The notes under the pieces: model-generated
What the model was told of the DNA's origin: nothing
Seen by the model: only the letters and a program-made list of their open reading frames with translations
The model's database searches: none
Made by a program: the position numbers and the translations under genes
From: Desulforamulus aeronauticus DSM 10349
Lineage (GTDB): Bacteria; Bacillota; Desulfotomaculia; Desulfotomaculales; Desulfotomaculaceae
Assembly: GCF_900142375.1 (NCBI RefSeq)
Contig: NZ_FRAR01000023.1
Location: 42,505 to 106,504, forward strand
Length of the DNA stretch: 64,000 bases
Reading direction: 5' to 3'
Shown: positions 9,804 to 17,499 of the stretch, piece after piece
Numbering within the stretch: the stretch's first letter is position 1
How the letters are laid out: each line of letters starts with the position of its first letter

Positions 9804-10067
9804 ATGCTGGATCTAAGTAAAGCTAACACAAGTTGGGACAATTGGAAGAAGTATCTGAGCCAGGCTATGGAGTTTGCCGAGGAATTAGGGATTTCCAGGG
9901 AGAAAGTTCAGGGTTATGCCATGACTGCCGGTGCCATTCTGGCCGACAATGTACAGCCTGCAAATCCTGAGCAAAAGGTTCTTAAAGAGCTGTGGGATGT
10001 CGCCGATCGGGAAGAACAAGAAGTTATTGCCCGGCTGATGACCAAACTGGCCAGCCGTTCCCGTTAA
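9804..10067 (+). CDS. DUF3243 family protein
   Basis: Small acidic cytoplasmic protein of 87 residues. The pattern WDNWKKYLSQAMEFAEELG near the start and NPEQKVLKELWDVADREEQ toward the end matches DUF3243 (YmfJ-like) of Firmicutes. Members are conserved in spore-formers; function is not established. It is monocistronic, with a strong SD (AGGAGG) and its own terminator, and is divergent from the glycosylase gene. Confidence 0.85.
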   Translation: MLDLSKANTSWDNWKKYLSQAMEFAEELGISREKVQGYAMTAGAILADNVQPANPEQKVLKELWDVADREEQEVIARLMTKLASRSR

Positions 10068-10074
10068 AATTAGT

Positions 10075-10108
10075 AGACCACGTGGTGAAAAACTCCACGT
10101 GGTCTTTT
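10075..10108 (+). terminator. Intrinsic terminator of the DUF3243 gene
   Basis: AGACCACGTGG and CCACGTGGTCT form a perfect stem around a short A-rich loop, followed by TTTT. It lies between convergent genes. Confidence 0.85.
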
Positions 10109-10119
10109 GCTTTACGGGT

Positions 10120-10314
10120 CTAGTCCTCTAGCTTTTCCAGATAAATTTTGTGATCCACCAAGGACAACTCCTGAATCCGTGCCTTGATATGCTTCCGGTG
10201 ACCAAAGATATCTTCTAGCAACAACCCATCCCCCACCGGAATTATCCTATCTACATTTTCCAGTATCAACTCTTCCTGCTGCCCGCTGCGAATATAGGCA
10301 TTTGCTTCACACAT
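10120..10314 (-). CDS. CooT-family nickel-binding small protein
   Basis: Small protein of 64 residues matching the CooT family (MCEANAY start, VDRIIPVGDGLLLEDIFG, KARIQELSLVDHKIYLEK). CooT of Rhodospirillum binds nickel through Cys2 and supports carbon monoxide dehydrogenase maturation. A GTG nine bases upstream is in frame, but the SD AGGAAG abuts it directly. The ATG at 10314 has correct spacing (about 9) and makes the conserved cysteine residue 2, so I use it. Family membership is confident; a nickel role here is inferred. Confidence 0.85.
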   Translation of the reverse strand: MCEANAYIRSGQQEELILENVDRIIPVGDGLLLEDIFGHRKHIKARIQELSLVDHKIYLEKLED

Positions 10315-10355
10315 ATTGTTCACCTTCCTGTCAACGTTTCTACTACCCCTTACTA

Positions 10356-10440
10356 ATTCAATGAGCGCTTGCGCGAATTGTGCGCCAAAATGCGAGCGCT
10401 TTAGCGCCTACACTGTGCATTTTGTGTGCATCGCGCCGCA
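10356..10440. repeat. GCGC-rich palindromic repeat, long copy
   Basis: ATTCAATGAGCGCTTGCGC (10356-10374) and CATTTTGTGTGCATCGCGCC (from about 10418) recur joined directly at 13076-13115. Here they are separated by a further GC-rich, partly palindromic segment (GCGCC, GAGCGCTTTAGCGCC). No coding is seen. It resembles a REP or MITE-like intergenic repeat. Confidence 0.6.
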
Positions 10441-10451
10441 AGCTTTTTGTC

Positions 10452-10473
10452 AAACGCCCTTAAGGGCGTTTGC
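10452..10473 (-). repeat. Palindrome at the 3' end of the PDZ gene
   Basis: AAACGCCCTTAAGGGCGTTT is a perfect palindrome that contains the stop codon of the PDZ gene (10460-10462). There is no T-tract on the minus strand, so it is a doubtful terminator. It directly adjoins the GCGC-rich repeat and may be part of it. Confidence 0.5.
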
Positions 10474-11770
10474 ATAAACGGTTGAGCCAGCGACTAATGG
10501 GGCCTTGGGTGGATAGTTCCATATAGTTCCCTTCATTTCCTTCTGGCACAGGCAACAACCCCAACATTTGTTTATCTAAAAACTCTACACCCTCGCGAAT
10601 AAGCAGCTTTTCCCTTTGAGAGTAATAGGTTATTTGCAGACCCTGGTAAACCCCCAAGGCAAATTCCAAGCCCTGGCGGCTATCCACCGACATACCATTC
10701 ACTTCTACAATAATATCCCCGGAACGAATACCGGCCTGCCAAGCGGGGTAGCCGGGAATAACATCCAACACTTTTACACCCTGGGGACTAGCCTGGTAAA
10801 TGGGATTACTAAGTTCCATCCTTTTCCCCAGATGGATTACCAGTTCGTGACCCAGGGGAGCAAACAATGCCGCCACAAAGCCAATCGCAGGTGTCCGATC
10901 CGCTAACACAGCCAAGGCCAACAACGCCAAACTATATAAGCCTAGGATAACAGAGGAAATTCTCGCCTTTTGCACCGGTGTCCGGGCGGCCGCCAGATCA
11001 CCATAGCCCAGGCCAGCAATCACCGGCATGAGAGAATAAATAATATGCTCAAACTTACCTAAGTTTTCCCGAAGTAACGGCCACCAATCCCCGGGTACAA
11101 TAAATAAAATATCCTGGGTATTAAAGCTACTTTTTCCTTGGCGAACTAACTCCAGCCAATCAGACATGCTGATCAAACCACTGGGTCCATTGGTATGCCC
11201 CACCACTACCAAGGCAGCCATGGGTATGGGCCAAAACTTCTGCAGAGCAAAGCCACCCACCACTTTTCCCTCGCTATTTTTAAAGTAGGTAGGTACCGCC
11301 CCCAGGTGTCCGCTGACTAAAATCAAAAAGGCCTCCACCATATGTAAAATCGCCACTAGGCCCAATATTTGCGGTACCCGGATATCCGGCCAGCCAAACA
11401 ACAGTGAACTTAAGGCCAAGATACCTCCAGCGTAGGCAAAGCACATAAATCTTACATCAATCAACATTAGTAAGATGGCTAAAGGCCACAGATAGATTAG
11501 ACCGGAACCAGAAAGACTTAGTCCGACAAAAATCATCAAATAACTGGCCAATATTCCACCCAGGAGCCCCAGCACAACGCTTATAAGAACATCCCGCCAA
11601 ATTCCCTTGGGCTTAAGACCAAAAAATCTCTCCTTTGCCTTGCCGATACGGTAATACTGCAAAGCAACAATGGCCACCACTAGTAAAAAAAGATTACTGA
11701 GATCGGTTTCTGTAAACACCGTTGCCAAGGTTTCCGCCAACAACGGTGTAATATCAGCAAAGGGAAACAT
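10460..11770 (-). CDS. Polytopic membrane protein with C-terminal PDZ domain, MinJ-like
   Basis: Integral membrane protein of 436 residues, with about eight hydrophobic segments in the first 310 residues. A PDZ domain follows at about 330-400 (VIPGYPAWQAGIRSGDIIVE). This architecture and the position beside ctpA and ftsEX match Bacillus MinJ (YvjD), which bridges DivIVA and MinD and positions the division site. MinJ is therefore the best analogy; orthology is inferred from architecture and synteny. The last codons lie within a palindromic repeat, so the natural C-terminus may have been altered by its insertion. Confidence 0.8.
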   Translation of the reverse strand: MFPFADITPLLAETLATVFTETDLSNLFLLVVAIVALQYYRIGKAKERFFGLKPKGIWRDVLISVVLGLLGGILASYLMIFVGLSLSGSGLIYLWPLAILLMLIDVRFMCFAYAGGILALSSLLFGWPDIRVPQILGLVAILHMVEAFLILVSGHLGAVPTYFKNSEGKVVGGFALQKFWPIPMAALVVVGHTNGPSGLISMSDWLELVRQGKSSFNTQDILFIVPGDWWPLLRENLGKFEHIIYSLMPVIAGLGYGDLAAARTPVQKARISSVILGLYSLALLALAVLADRTPAIGFVAALFAPLGHELVIHLGKRMELSNPIYQASPQGVKVLDVIPGYPAWQAGIRSGDIIVEVNGMSVDSRQGLEFALGVYQGLQITYYSQREKLLIREGVEFLDKQMLGLLPVPEGNEGNYMELSTQGPISRWLNRLCKRP

Positions 11771-11818
11771 GCGAAAACACCCACCCTATGGATAACGAAA
11801 TAGACAATCGTTATTGTT

Positions 11819-12970
11819 CTACTTATGAATTTTCTCCCGGATCAAAGCAATTGCCTTATCAAGTTGCGGATCTTCTTTGGCATCGGGGGCTTGTTCAATT
11901 ACGATATCCGGGGTAATACCCTTCTTATGAATATCATTTTTGTTAGGGGTTAGATATCTGGCAGTGGTCAGCTTAAGCCCCGCACCGTTATCCAGCGGGA
12001 AGACCGTTTGCACCACACCCTTGCCAAAGGTCCGGGTGCCCACCAGAGTACCCACTTTGGCATCCTTCACCGCCCCAGCCAAAATTTCAGCCGCACTGGC
12101 ACTCCCTTTGTTCACCAACAACACCAGAGGCAGGTTCAAATGATCCGGTTCCGCATAGAAGGTATGGTCCCGGCCAATACGGTAGTCAATGTGGACAATG
12201 GGTCCTTTGTTCAGGAATTGATCAGCAATCATGATCGCCGAGTTCAGTTCTCCACCAGGATTATCTCTAAGATCTAGGATCAGACCTTCCAGGCCCTCCT
12301 GGCGTAGTTCCTCCAGCGTCTTTACCAGCTCATTGCCGGTGTTTTCGGTAAACTGGCTGATTATAATATAGCCAATATTATTTTCATTGGACAGCATCTC
12401 CCCCTCTACAGTGGGGACACTAATTTCTTTCCGTACCAGCTCTTTGGGGAAGGGATCCTTCACGCCCTCTCGAGAAATGGTTAGCGTGACGGTGGAACCC
12501 ACTGGTCCCCGCATGAGATTAACAGCCGTGTCTGTGTCCATATCCTTGGTTTTCTGGTCGCCAATGGCAATAATAACATCCCCCTCTTTAATGCCAGCTT
12601 CGGCAGCCGGGGTATTGGCAAAGGGTTTCACGACGGTTAAATAGTGATCCTTCACACCTACCAATACGCCAATACCACCAAAGGAGCCGCGAATTTGTTC
12701 CTGCAGGGAGGAGTAGGTTGTTTTATCCAAATAAACGGAGTAAGGGTCATCTAAGGATTCCACCGCCCCTTTAATGGCTCCCTCCACCAGCTTTTCTGGA
12801 GCTGTCTCAAACAGATACTGACTTTTAACCAGGGTAACCACCTTAACTAAATTTCCCAGGCCCTTGTAGTTCCCTGCCACCGTCACACCAAGCAACAGCA
12901 CAACAACAAACAACACCGAGACCAGAACAACAGCCATTCTACCCCAGAAGGCCCATGAATTTCGTCTCAC
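11819..12970 (-). CDS. ctpA: C-terminal processing peptidase, S41 family
   Basis: Carboxyl-terminal protease of about 383 residues, anchored by one N-terminal helix (VVLVSVLFVVVLLLGVTVAG) and facing outward. A PDZ domain follows (SFGGIGVLVGVKDHYLTVV onward), then the S41 catalytic core with the serine in NKGSASAAEI and the lysine in TFGKGVVQ. Related CtpB proteins process signalling proteins in sporulation. An ATG at 13003 is in frame but lies within a TATAAT-like -10 element. GTG 12970 is preceded by GGGCAGGTG at proper spacing, so I use it. It follows the M23 genes with its own promoter. Confidence 0.93.
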   Translation of the reverse strand: MRRNSWAFWGRMAVVLVSVLFVVVLLLGVTVAGNYKGLGNLVKVVTLVKSQYLFETAPEKLVEGAIKGAVESLDDPYSVYLDKTTYSSLQEQIRGSFGGIGVLVGVKDHYLTVVKPFANTPAAEAGIKEGDVIIAIGDQKTKDMDTDTAVNLMRGPVGSTVTLTISREGVKDPFPKELVRKEISVPTVEGEMLSNENNIGYIIISQFTENTGNELVKTLEELRQEGLEGLILDLRDNPGGELNSAIMIADQFLNKGPIVHIDYRIGRDHTFYAEPDHLNLPLVLLVNKGSASAAEILAGAVKDAKVGTLVGTRTFGKGVVQTVFPLDNGAGLKLTTARYLTPNKNDIHKKGITPDIVIEQAPDAKEDPQLDKAIALIREKIHK

Positions 12971-13005
12971 AATAACACCTGCCCACTCTTTTTCGTTACA
13001 CATGT

Positions 13006-13011
13006 ATTATA
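13006..13011 (-). promoter_or_regulatory. -10 element of the ctpA promoter
   Basis: TATAAT on the minus strand (13011-13006), about 36 bases upstream of the preferred GTG start of ctpA. The -35 is weak. Its position argues against translation from the upstream ATG at 13003. Confidence 0.5.
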
Positions 13012-13075
13012 CTACAAAACAACGTTAGAAATTACAAACACTTTTCCAATTATTGGCTTATGCCTTGGGGTAATC

Positions 13076-13115
13076 ATTCAATGAGCGCTTGCGCATTTTG
13101 TGTGCATCGCGCCGC
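13076..13115. repeat. GCGC-rich palindromic repeat, short copy
   Basis: Second copy of the repeat at 10356. The two conserved blocks (ATTCAATGAGCGCTTGCGC and CATTTTGTGTGCATCGCGCC) are fused here, and the middle segment of the long copy is missing. It lies between the ctpA promoter and the M23 terminator. The matching place after the other M23 gene lacks it. Confidence 0.6.
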
Positions 13116-13121
13116 GGCGTT

Positions 13122-13151
13122 TAAATAAAAAGCCGGAGGTTTCCCGGCTTT
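13122..13151 (-). terminator. Terminator of the downstream M23 peptidase gene
   Basis: AAAGCCGG and CCGGCTTT flank a 7-base loop; the minus strand continues TTTTTATTT. A homologous terminator follows the other M23 copy (14483-14511), confirming that it belongs to the duplicated unit. Confidence 0.8.
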
Positions 13152-13207
13152 ACTTTACACTTTCAAATATAGGAATCCTATTGATGAAAGTATACAAAAG
13201 CTAGGCT

Positions 13208-14329
13208 TTACAAATAGTTATGGGGGCTAACCGGTGTACCATCCTTCCGTACTTCAAAGTGTAAATGCGGACCGCTGGACACGCCGGTGCTGCCAACCTT
13301 AGCAATGACCGAACCCTTGGTTACAGCCTGGCCTTTACTGACCAACTGAGCAGAACAATGGCCATATAGGCTTACCACGCCACCACCATGATCAAGCATT
13401 ACCACTTTGCCGTAGCCGGTCATAGTGGCCGAGTAAATAACTGTGCCATCAGCTGGAGCAAGGATGTTAACTCCGGTGGGTGCCGGGATATCAATGCCAG
13501 CGTGGAAACGTGGTTGCTTTAAAATGGGGTGAATGCGATTGCCGAAGGGGGAAGATATCCCTGTATGACCTGGCAGTGGCCAACTAAAGACACCCCCGGC
13601 ATAGTTGCCACCCTTTTTAGCATTCTCCAAGGCAATCTGCCGGAGGATATTTTCTTCCTGGGCCTCCAGACGATCCACTTCCGCAGCTGTTTGTTTTAAA
13701 TCCTGCTTGGCTTCCTTTAGCAACGATTCTTTTTCTTGCTGGGCTTTGGCCAGGGACTGTTTCACCATTTCCTGCTCATTTTTTAATGCGGCAATCTGCT
13801 GGGCCCTGGTTTCCAAAGCACTTTTATATTCTTCAATTTGCTTTTTTTCTACCGTAATACGATCTACCACGGACTTGTCACTCTGTACCATCCGCAACAG
13901 AAACTCCAGGCGGTTGGTAAAATCTCCAAAGCTGCCGGCGTTTAATAAAACCTCCAGATAACTAACCGGGCCACCTTGGTACATCCCCTTGACCCGCTTT
14001 TTGAGTTGCTCGTTACTGTCATCCAAGCGTTTCTCAGCCTCGGCCAGATCCTTTTTGGTTTCTTGCAGTCGGCTAACAGCACTGCTCAAAGTTCCCTGCA
14101 GGTCTTTAATCTGCTGGTTCTTCTGCTGAATAGAATTGTTAATACTAACGATTTGTTGGGTGTAATCCTTAACAACTTTTTGTTGCTTCTGTTCCTGATT
14201 CTTCTTCTGATTAATTTGACTACGCACATCGTTTAGTTGCTGATCCATAGCTGTGTTTGCTAATACCGGTGATGCTGTCAGCAACAGCCCCAGGATCAGG
14301 ACAATTCTCTGGGTCCATCTACCTCGCAC
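13208..14329 (-). CDS. M23 family murein peptidase with coiled coil, FtsEX-associated (duplicate copy)
   Basis: Secreted hydrolase of 373 residues. Signal peptide 1-25 (cleavage near VLANTA) is followed by a long coiled coil (about 28-235) and a C-terminal LytM/M23 domain. The zinc and catalytic residues are present: H276 and D280 (HAGID), H324 (LYGHC), H355 and H357 (HLHFEV). The layout is that of EnvC/PcsB-type hydrolases or activators controlled by FtsEX. It is more than 90 percent identical to the next gene, so it is a recent duplicate. The GTG start has SD GGAG. Upstream lies a dead ftsX fragment rather than intact ftsX, and a terminator separates it from copy 2. Confidence 0.92.
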   Translation of the reverse strand: MRGRWTQRIVLILGLLLTASPVLANTAMDQQLNDVRSQINQKKNQEQKQQKVVKDYTQQIVSINNSIQQKNQQIKDLQGTLSSAVSRLQETKKDLAEAEKRLDDSNEQLKKRVKGMYQGGPVSYLEVLLNAGSFGDFTNRLEFLLRMVQSDKSVVDRITVEKKQIEEYKSALETRAQQIAALKNEQEMVKQSLAKAQQEKESLLKEAKQDLKQTAAEVDRLEAQEENILRQIALENAKKGGNYAGGVFSWPLPGHTGISSPFGNRIHPILKQPRFHAGIDIPAPTGVNILAPADGTVIYSATMTGYGKVVMLDHGGGVVSLYGHCSAQLVSKGQAVTKGSVIAKVGSTGVSSGPHLHFEVRKDGTPVSPHNYL

Positions 14330-14358
14330 CGACTATCAACTCCAAATCATTCATATCG

Positions 14359-14457
14359 TTAAACTTTTAAAAACTTGCGTAAAAAAGCAACTTCCCAGGC
14401 ACCGAATAAAAATACCCTAGTCAATCATACTGCTTAAAATAGAGGGAAGATTCATTA
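14359..14457 (-). pseudogene. Relic of the ftsX 3' end carried by the duplication
   Basis: This stretch aligns with the last 110 or so bases of ftsX (15722-15833): CATATCGTTAAAC before the stop, then matching blocks around TACCC and TCAATCAT. It differs by a 9-base deletion, smaller indels and point changes, giving an in-frame TAG and frameshifts. It ends abruptly at about 14457, where the sequence becomes AACACCTGCCCACTCTTTTT, a copy of the bases just inside and upstream of ctpA (12973-12992). That join is the tandem-duplication breakpoint. Confidence 0.85.
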
Positions 14458-14482
14458 ACACCTGCCCACTCTTTTTTATTTA

Positions 14483-14511
14483 TAGTAAAAAGCCGGGGGT
14501 TGCCCGGCTTT
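14483..14511 (-). terminator. Terminator of the ftsX-proximal M23 peptidase gene
   Basis: AAAGCCGG/CCGGCTTT stem on the minus strand followed by TTTTTACTATA. Homologous to the terminator at 13122-13151. Confidence 0.8.
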
Positions 14512-14566
14512 ACTTACACTTTCAAATATAAGAATTCCATTGAGAAAGTATACAAAAAGCTAAGCT

Positions 14567-15691
14567 TTACAAATAGTTATGGGGACTAACCGGTGTACCA
14601 TCCTTCCGTACTTCAAAGTGTAAGTGCGGACCGGTGGACATGCCGGTGCTGCCGACCTTGGCAATGGCCGAACCCTTGGTTACAACCTGGTCCTTACTGA
14701 CCAGCTGAGCAGAGCAGTGACCATAAAGACTTACTACGCCACCGCCGTGATCAATCATGACTACCTTGCCATAGCCAGTCATGGTGCCCGAGTAAATAAC
14801 TGTACCATCAGCTGGGGCTATGATGTTAACTCCGGTGGGCGCCGGGATATCGATACCGGCGTGAAAACGGTTCTGCTTTAAAATGGGGTGAAGGCGATTG
14901 CCGAAGGGAGAAGATATTTTGGTATAGCCCGGCAATGGCCAGCTAAAGACACCCCCGGCATAGTTGCCGCCCTTTTTAGCATTCTCCAAGGCAATCTGCC
15001 TGAGGATATTTTCTTCCTGGGCCTCCAGACGATCTACTTCCGTAGCCGTTTGTTTTAAGTCCTGCTTGGCTTCATTTAGCAACGATTCTTTTTCTTGCTG
15101 CGCTTTGGCCAGGGACTGTTTCACCATTTCTTGCTCATTTTTTAATGCGGCAATCTGCTGAGCCCTGGTTTCTAAAGCACTTTTATATTCTTCAATTTGC
15201 TTTTTTTCTACCGTAATACGATCTACCACGGACTTGTCACTCTGGACCATCCGCAACAAAAACTCCAGGCGGTTGGTAAAGTCTCCAAAGCTGCCGGCAT
15301 TTAATAAAACCTCCAGATAACTAACCGGGCCACCTTGGTACATCCCTTTGACCCGCTTTTTGAGTTGCTCGTTACTGTCATCCAGACGTTTCTCAGCCTC
15401 GGCCAGATCCTTTTTGGTCTCTTGCAGTCGGCTAACAGCGCTGCTCAAAGTTCCCTGCAGGTCTTTAATCTGCTGGTTCTTCTGATTAATAGAATTGTTA
15501 ATACTAACGATTTGTTGGGTGTAATCTTTAACAACTTTTTGTTGCTTCTGTTCCTGATTTTTCTTCTGATTAATTTGACTACGCACATTGTTTAATTGCT
15601 GATCCAGGGCCGTGTTTGCTAATACCGGTGTTGCTGTCAATAACAACCCCAGGGTCAGGACAGTTATTTTCCGAGTCCAGTTACCTCGCAC
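14567..15691 (-). CDS. M23 family murein peptidase with coiled coil, FtsEX-associated (ftsX-proximal copy)
   Basis: Paralogue of the previous gene, 374 residues, with the same signal peptide, coiled coil and intact M23 residues (HAGID, LYGHC, HLHFEV). It begins 30 bases after the ftsX stop, so it keeps the ancestral ftsE-ftsX-hydrolase order. FtsEX is known to couple ATP hydrolysis to activation of coiled-coil hydrolases such as PcsB, CwlO or EnvC; that role is inferred here from architecture and position. Differences from copy 1 are scattered substitutions, some in the catalytic domain ([19 protein letters not shown] versus [19 protein letters not shown]). Confidence 0.93.
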   Translation of the reverse strand: MRGNWTRKITVLTLGLLLTATPVLANTALDQQLNNVRSQINQKKNQEQKQQKVVKDYTQQIVSINNSINQKNQQIKDLQGTLSSAVSRLQETKKDLAEAEKRLDDSNEQLKKRVKGMYQGGPVSYLEVLLNAGSFGDFTNRLEFLLRMVQSDKSVVDRITVEKKQIEEYKSALETRAQQIAALKNEQEMVKQSLAKAQQEKESLLNEAKQDLKQTATEVDRLEAQEENILRQIALENAKKGGNYAGGVFSWPLPGYTKISSPFGNRLHPILKQNRFHAGIDIPAPTGVNIIAPADGTVIYSGTMTGYGKVVMIDHGGGVVSLYGHCSAQLVSKDQVVTKGSAIAKVGSTGMSTGPHLHFEVRKDGTPVSPHNYL

Positions 15692-15721
15692 CGATGATCA
15701 ACTCCAAATTCATTCATATCG

Positions 15722-16609
15722 TTAAACCTTTAAAAACCTGCGTAAAGAAAACCAGCTGCCCAGGGCACCGATGAAAATACCCAGGCCAATCATGCTACCT
15801 AAAATGGAGAGAATTACTTGAGACTCATTTACCAGTTGGATAAAGGGCAGTGAAACTTTTACTTTTTGCATTAGGGACAGGTAACCTAAATCTACCACGA
15901 GTATGGCCAGCAACCCTCCGGTAAGGCCTAAGACAATACCCTCCAGCATAAAGGGGAACCGCACAAACCAGTTGGTGGCTCCTAATACCTTCATAATACC
16001 AATCTCCCGCCGCCGGGCAAAGACCGACATGCGAATGGTGGTGGCAATTAGAAAAACCGCCGCCAGAGTTAACAATCCCAGGGTAACGATACTGGCCAAG
16101 CGAACCCATTTTGTGACATTGAGCAGTTTTTCCACCACACCCTGACCGTAACGAACCTGCTCAATGCCATTGATTTTTTCCAGGGCACGAGCCGCTGCAG
16201 GCACCGCTTCCGCAGTCTTGGTTTTAATGCGGAAGGCATCGGGCAGAGGGTTGCTGTCTTCCAAGGATTCCAAAATATCTGACCGCTCACCAAAACTTTG
16301 CTTCATATCCTTAAGAGCCTGTTCTTTGGAAATAAATTCGATGGTGCTCACCGCAGAATTCTCTTTAATCTTATCTTTAATGCGGTCCCGCTCAACCTTG
16401 CCCACATCTTCCTTTAGAAAGGCGGTAATTTCCACACTGCTTTCCACCGATTGGGCCAGTTTTTCTGCATTGACCACCAGCAATAACGAAGCCCCCAGAA
16501 TAATGAGTGATACGGTGACAATGCCGATGGAAGAAACAGATAACCAGCTATTTCTAACCAACGAGGTAAAGGCTTCCTTAAAGAAGTATTTAATGGAATT
16601 AAGGTTCAC
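15722..16609 (-). CDS. ftsX: Cell division ABC transporter-like permease FtsX
   Basis: FtsX, about 295 residues. It has an N-terminal membrane helix, an extracytoplasmic loop (about 45-170) and three C-terminal helices, ending GSWFSLRRFLKV. It does not transport; with FtsE it controls peptidoglycan hydrolases at the septum. The reading frame extends to an ATG at 16663. GTG 16609 fits better: it has GGGG upstream, overlaps the ftsE stop by 11 bases, and gives the family-typical start MNLNSIKYFFKEA. The cytoplasmic loop motif RRREIGIMKVLGATNWF is clear. Confidence 0.93.
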   Translation of the reverse strand: MNLNSIKYFFKEAFTSLVRNSWLSVSSIGIVTVSLIILGASLLLVVNAEKLAQSVESSVEITAFLKEDVGKVERDRIKDKIKENSAVSTIEFISKEQALKDMKQSFGERSDILESLEDSNPLPDAFRIKTKTAEAVPAAARALEKINGIEQVRYGQGVVEKLLNVTKWVRLASIVTLGLLTLAAVFLIATTIRMSVFARRREIGIMKVLGATNWFVRFPFMLEGIVLGLTGGLLAILVVDLGYLSLMQKVKVSLPFIQLVNESQVILSILGSMIGLGIFIGALGSWFSLRRFLKV

Positions 16610-17285
16610 GGCGGTACACCCCGCTCTCTTCATCCCGCACAATACCGCCGTTTTGTAAAGCAATAACGCGCTTTTTCATCGTGTTAACAATATCTGAGGC
16701 GTGGGTTACCATCAGAATGGTGGTCCCCCGGCGATTAATGTCTTGAAAGAGATTCATAATTTCCCAAGAGGTGTCCGGATCCAGATTGCCTGTGGGTTCG
16801 TCGGCAATAATGATCAGCGGGTTATTGACGATCGCCCTGGCGATGCCTACCCTTTGCTGCTCTCCACCGGACATTTGGGCTGGCAGCAAATCACCTTTGT
16901 CCTTTAGGCCCACCTGCTCCAACACTGCCGGTACCAGGCGCTTGATCTCCCGACTGGAGGTACCGGTAATCTCCAAGGCAAAGGCAACATTTTCTGCTGC
17001 CGTTTTTTGCGGTAACAGGCGAAAATCTTGAAATACCATGCCGATCTTACGGCGTAGGTGAGGGACTTCTCTGGGCTTCATCCGTAAAATATTCTTGCCA
17101 TTAAACATAACTTGGCCCCGGGTAGGCAGCTCCTCCCGGAAGATTAGTTTAATCAAGGTAGATTTACCCGCACCGCTGGGCCCCACCAAGAAAGCAAATT
17201 CACCCTTTTTAATATGTAAAGATAAATCAGAAACAGCCTTAACACCGTTTTCATAGACTTTAGAAACATTATAGAGCTGTATCAT
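16599..17285 (-). CDS. ftsE: Cell division ATP-binding protein FtsE
   Basis: FtsE, 228 residues, the cytoplasmic ATPase partner of FtsX. Walker A GPSGAGKST, signature MSGGEQQRVGIARA, Walker B LIIIADEPTGNLDP and the H-loop histidine (MVTHA) are all intact. A longer frame begins at 17330. ATG 17285 is preceded by GGGAG at 6 bases and begins MIQLYNVSKVYENG as in other FtsE proteins, so it is used. It is coupled to ftsX by an overlap. Confidence 0.95.
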   Translation of the reverse strand: MIQLYNVSKVYENGVKAVSDLSLHIKKGEFAFLVGPSGAGKSTLIKLIFREELPTRGQVMFNGKNILRMKPREVPHLRRKIGMVFQDFRLLPQKTAAENVAFALEITGTSSREIKRLVPAVLEQVGLKDKGDLLPAQMSGGEQQRVGIARAIVNNPLIIIADEPTGNLDPDTSWEIMNLFQDINRRGTTILMVTHASDIVNTMKKRVIALQNGGIVRDEESGVYRREP

Positions 17286-17499
17286 GACGAACTCCCACGT
17301 GTAGATTTTAGTACCAATTTTACGTACCAACTACTCAACTTCGACGCTATTTCCCAAATTCCTTTAGAATTCGCTTAGAAAAACTTGGCTTGCTTATGCT
17401 GAGGAGTACGCCAAGTCTTTATGCGTACCCTATAGGGCAGCAGCTAGTTTGCCCTTGGGCATATCGGAAAGGGCTCTCTTTTCCTCTGGTTTCTGACCG

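Noticed and set aside
16610..16663. Upstream ATG extension of ftsX
   Set aside because: It would overlap ftsE by 65 bases and gives a non-family N-terminus. GTG 16609 fits SD and overlap.
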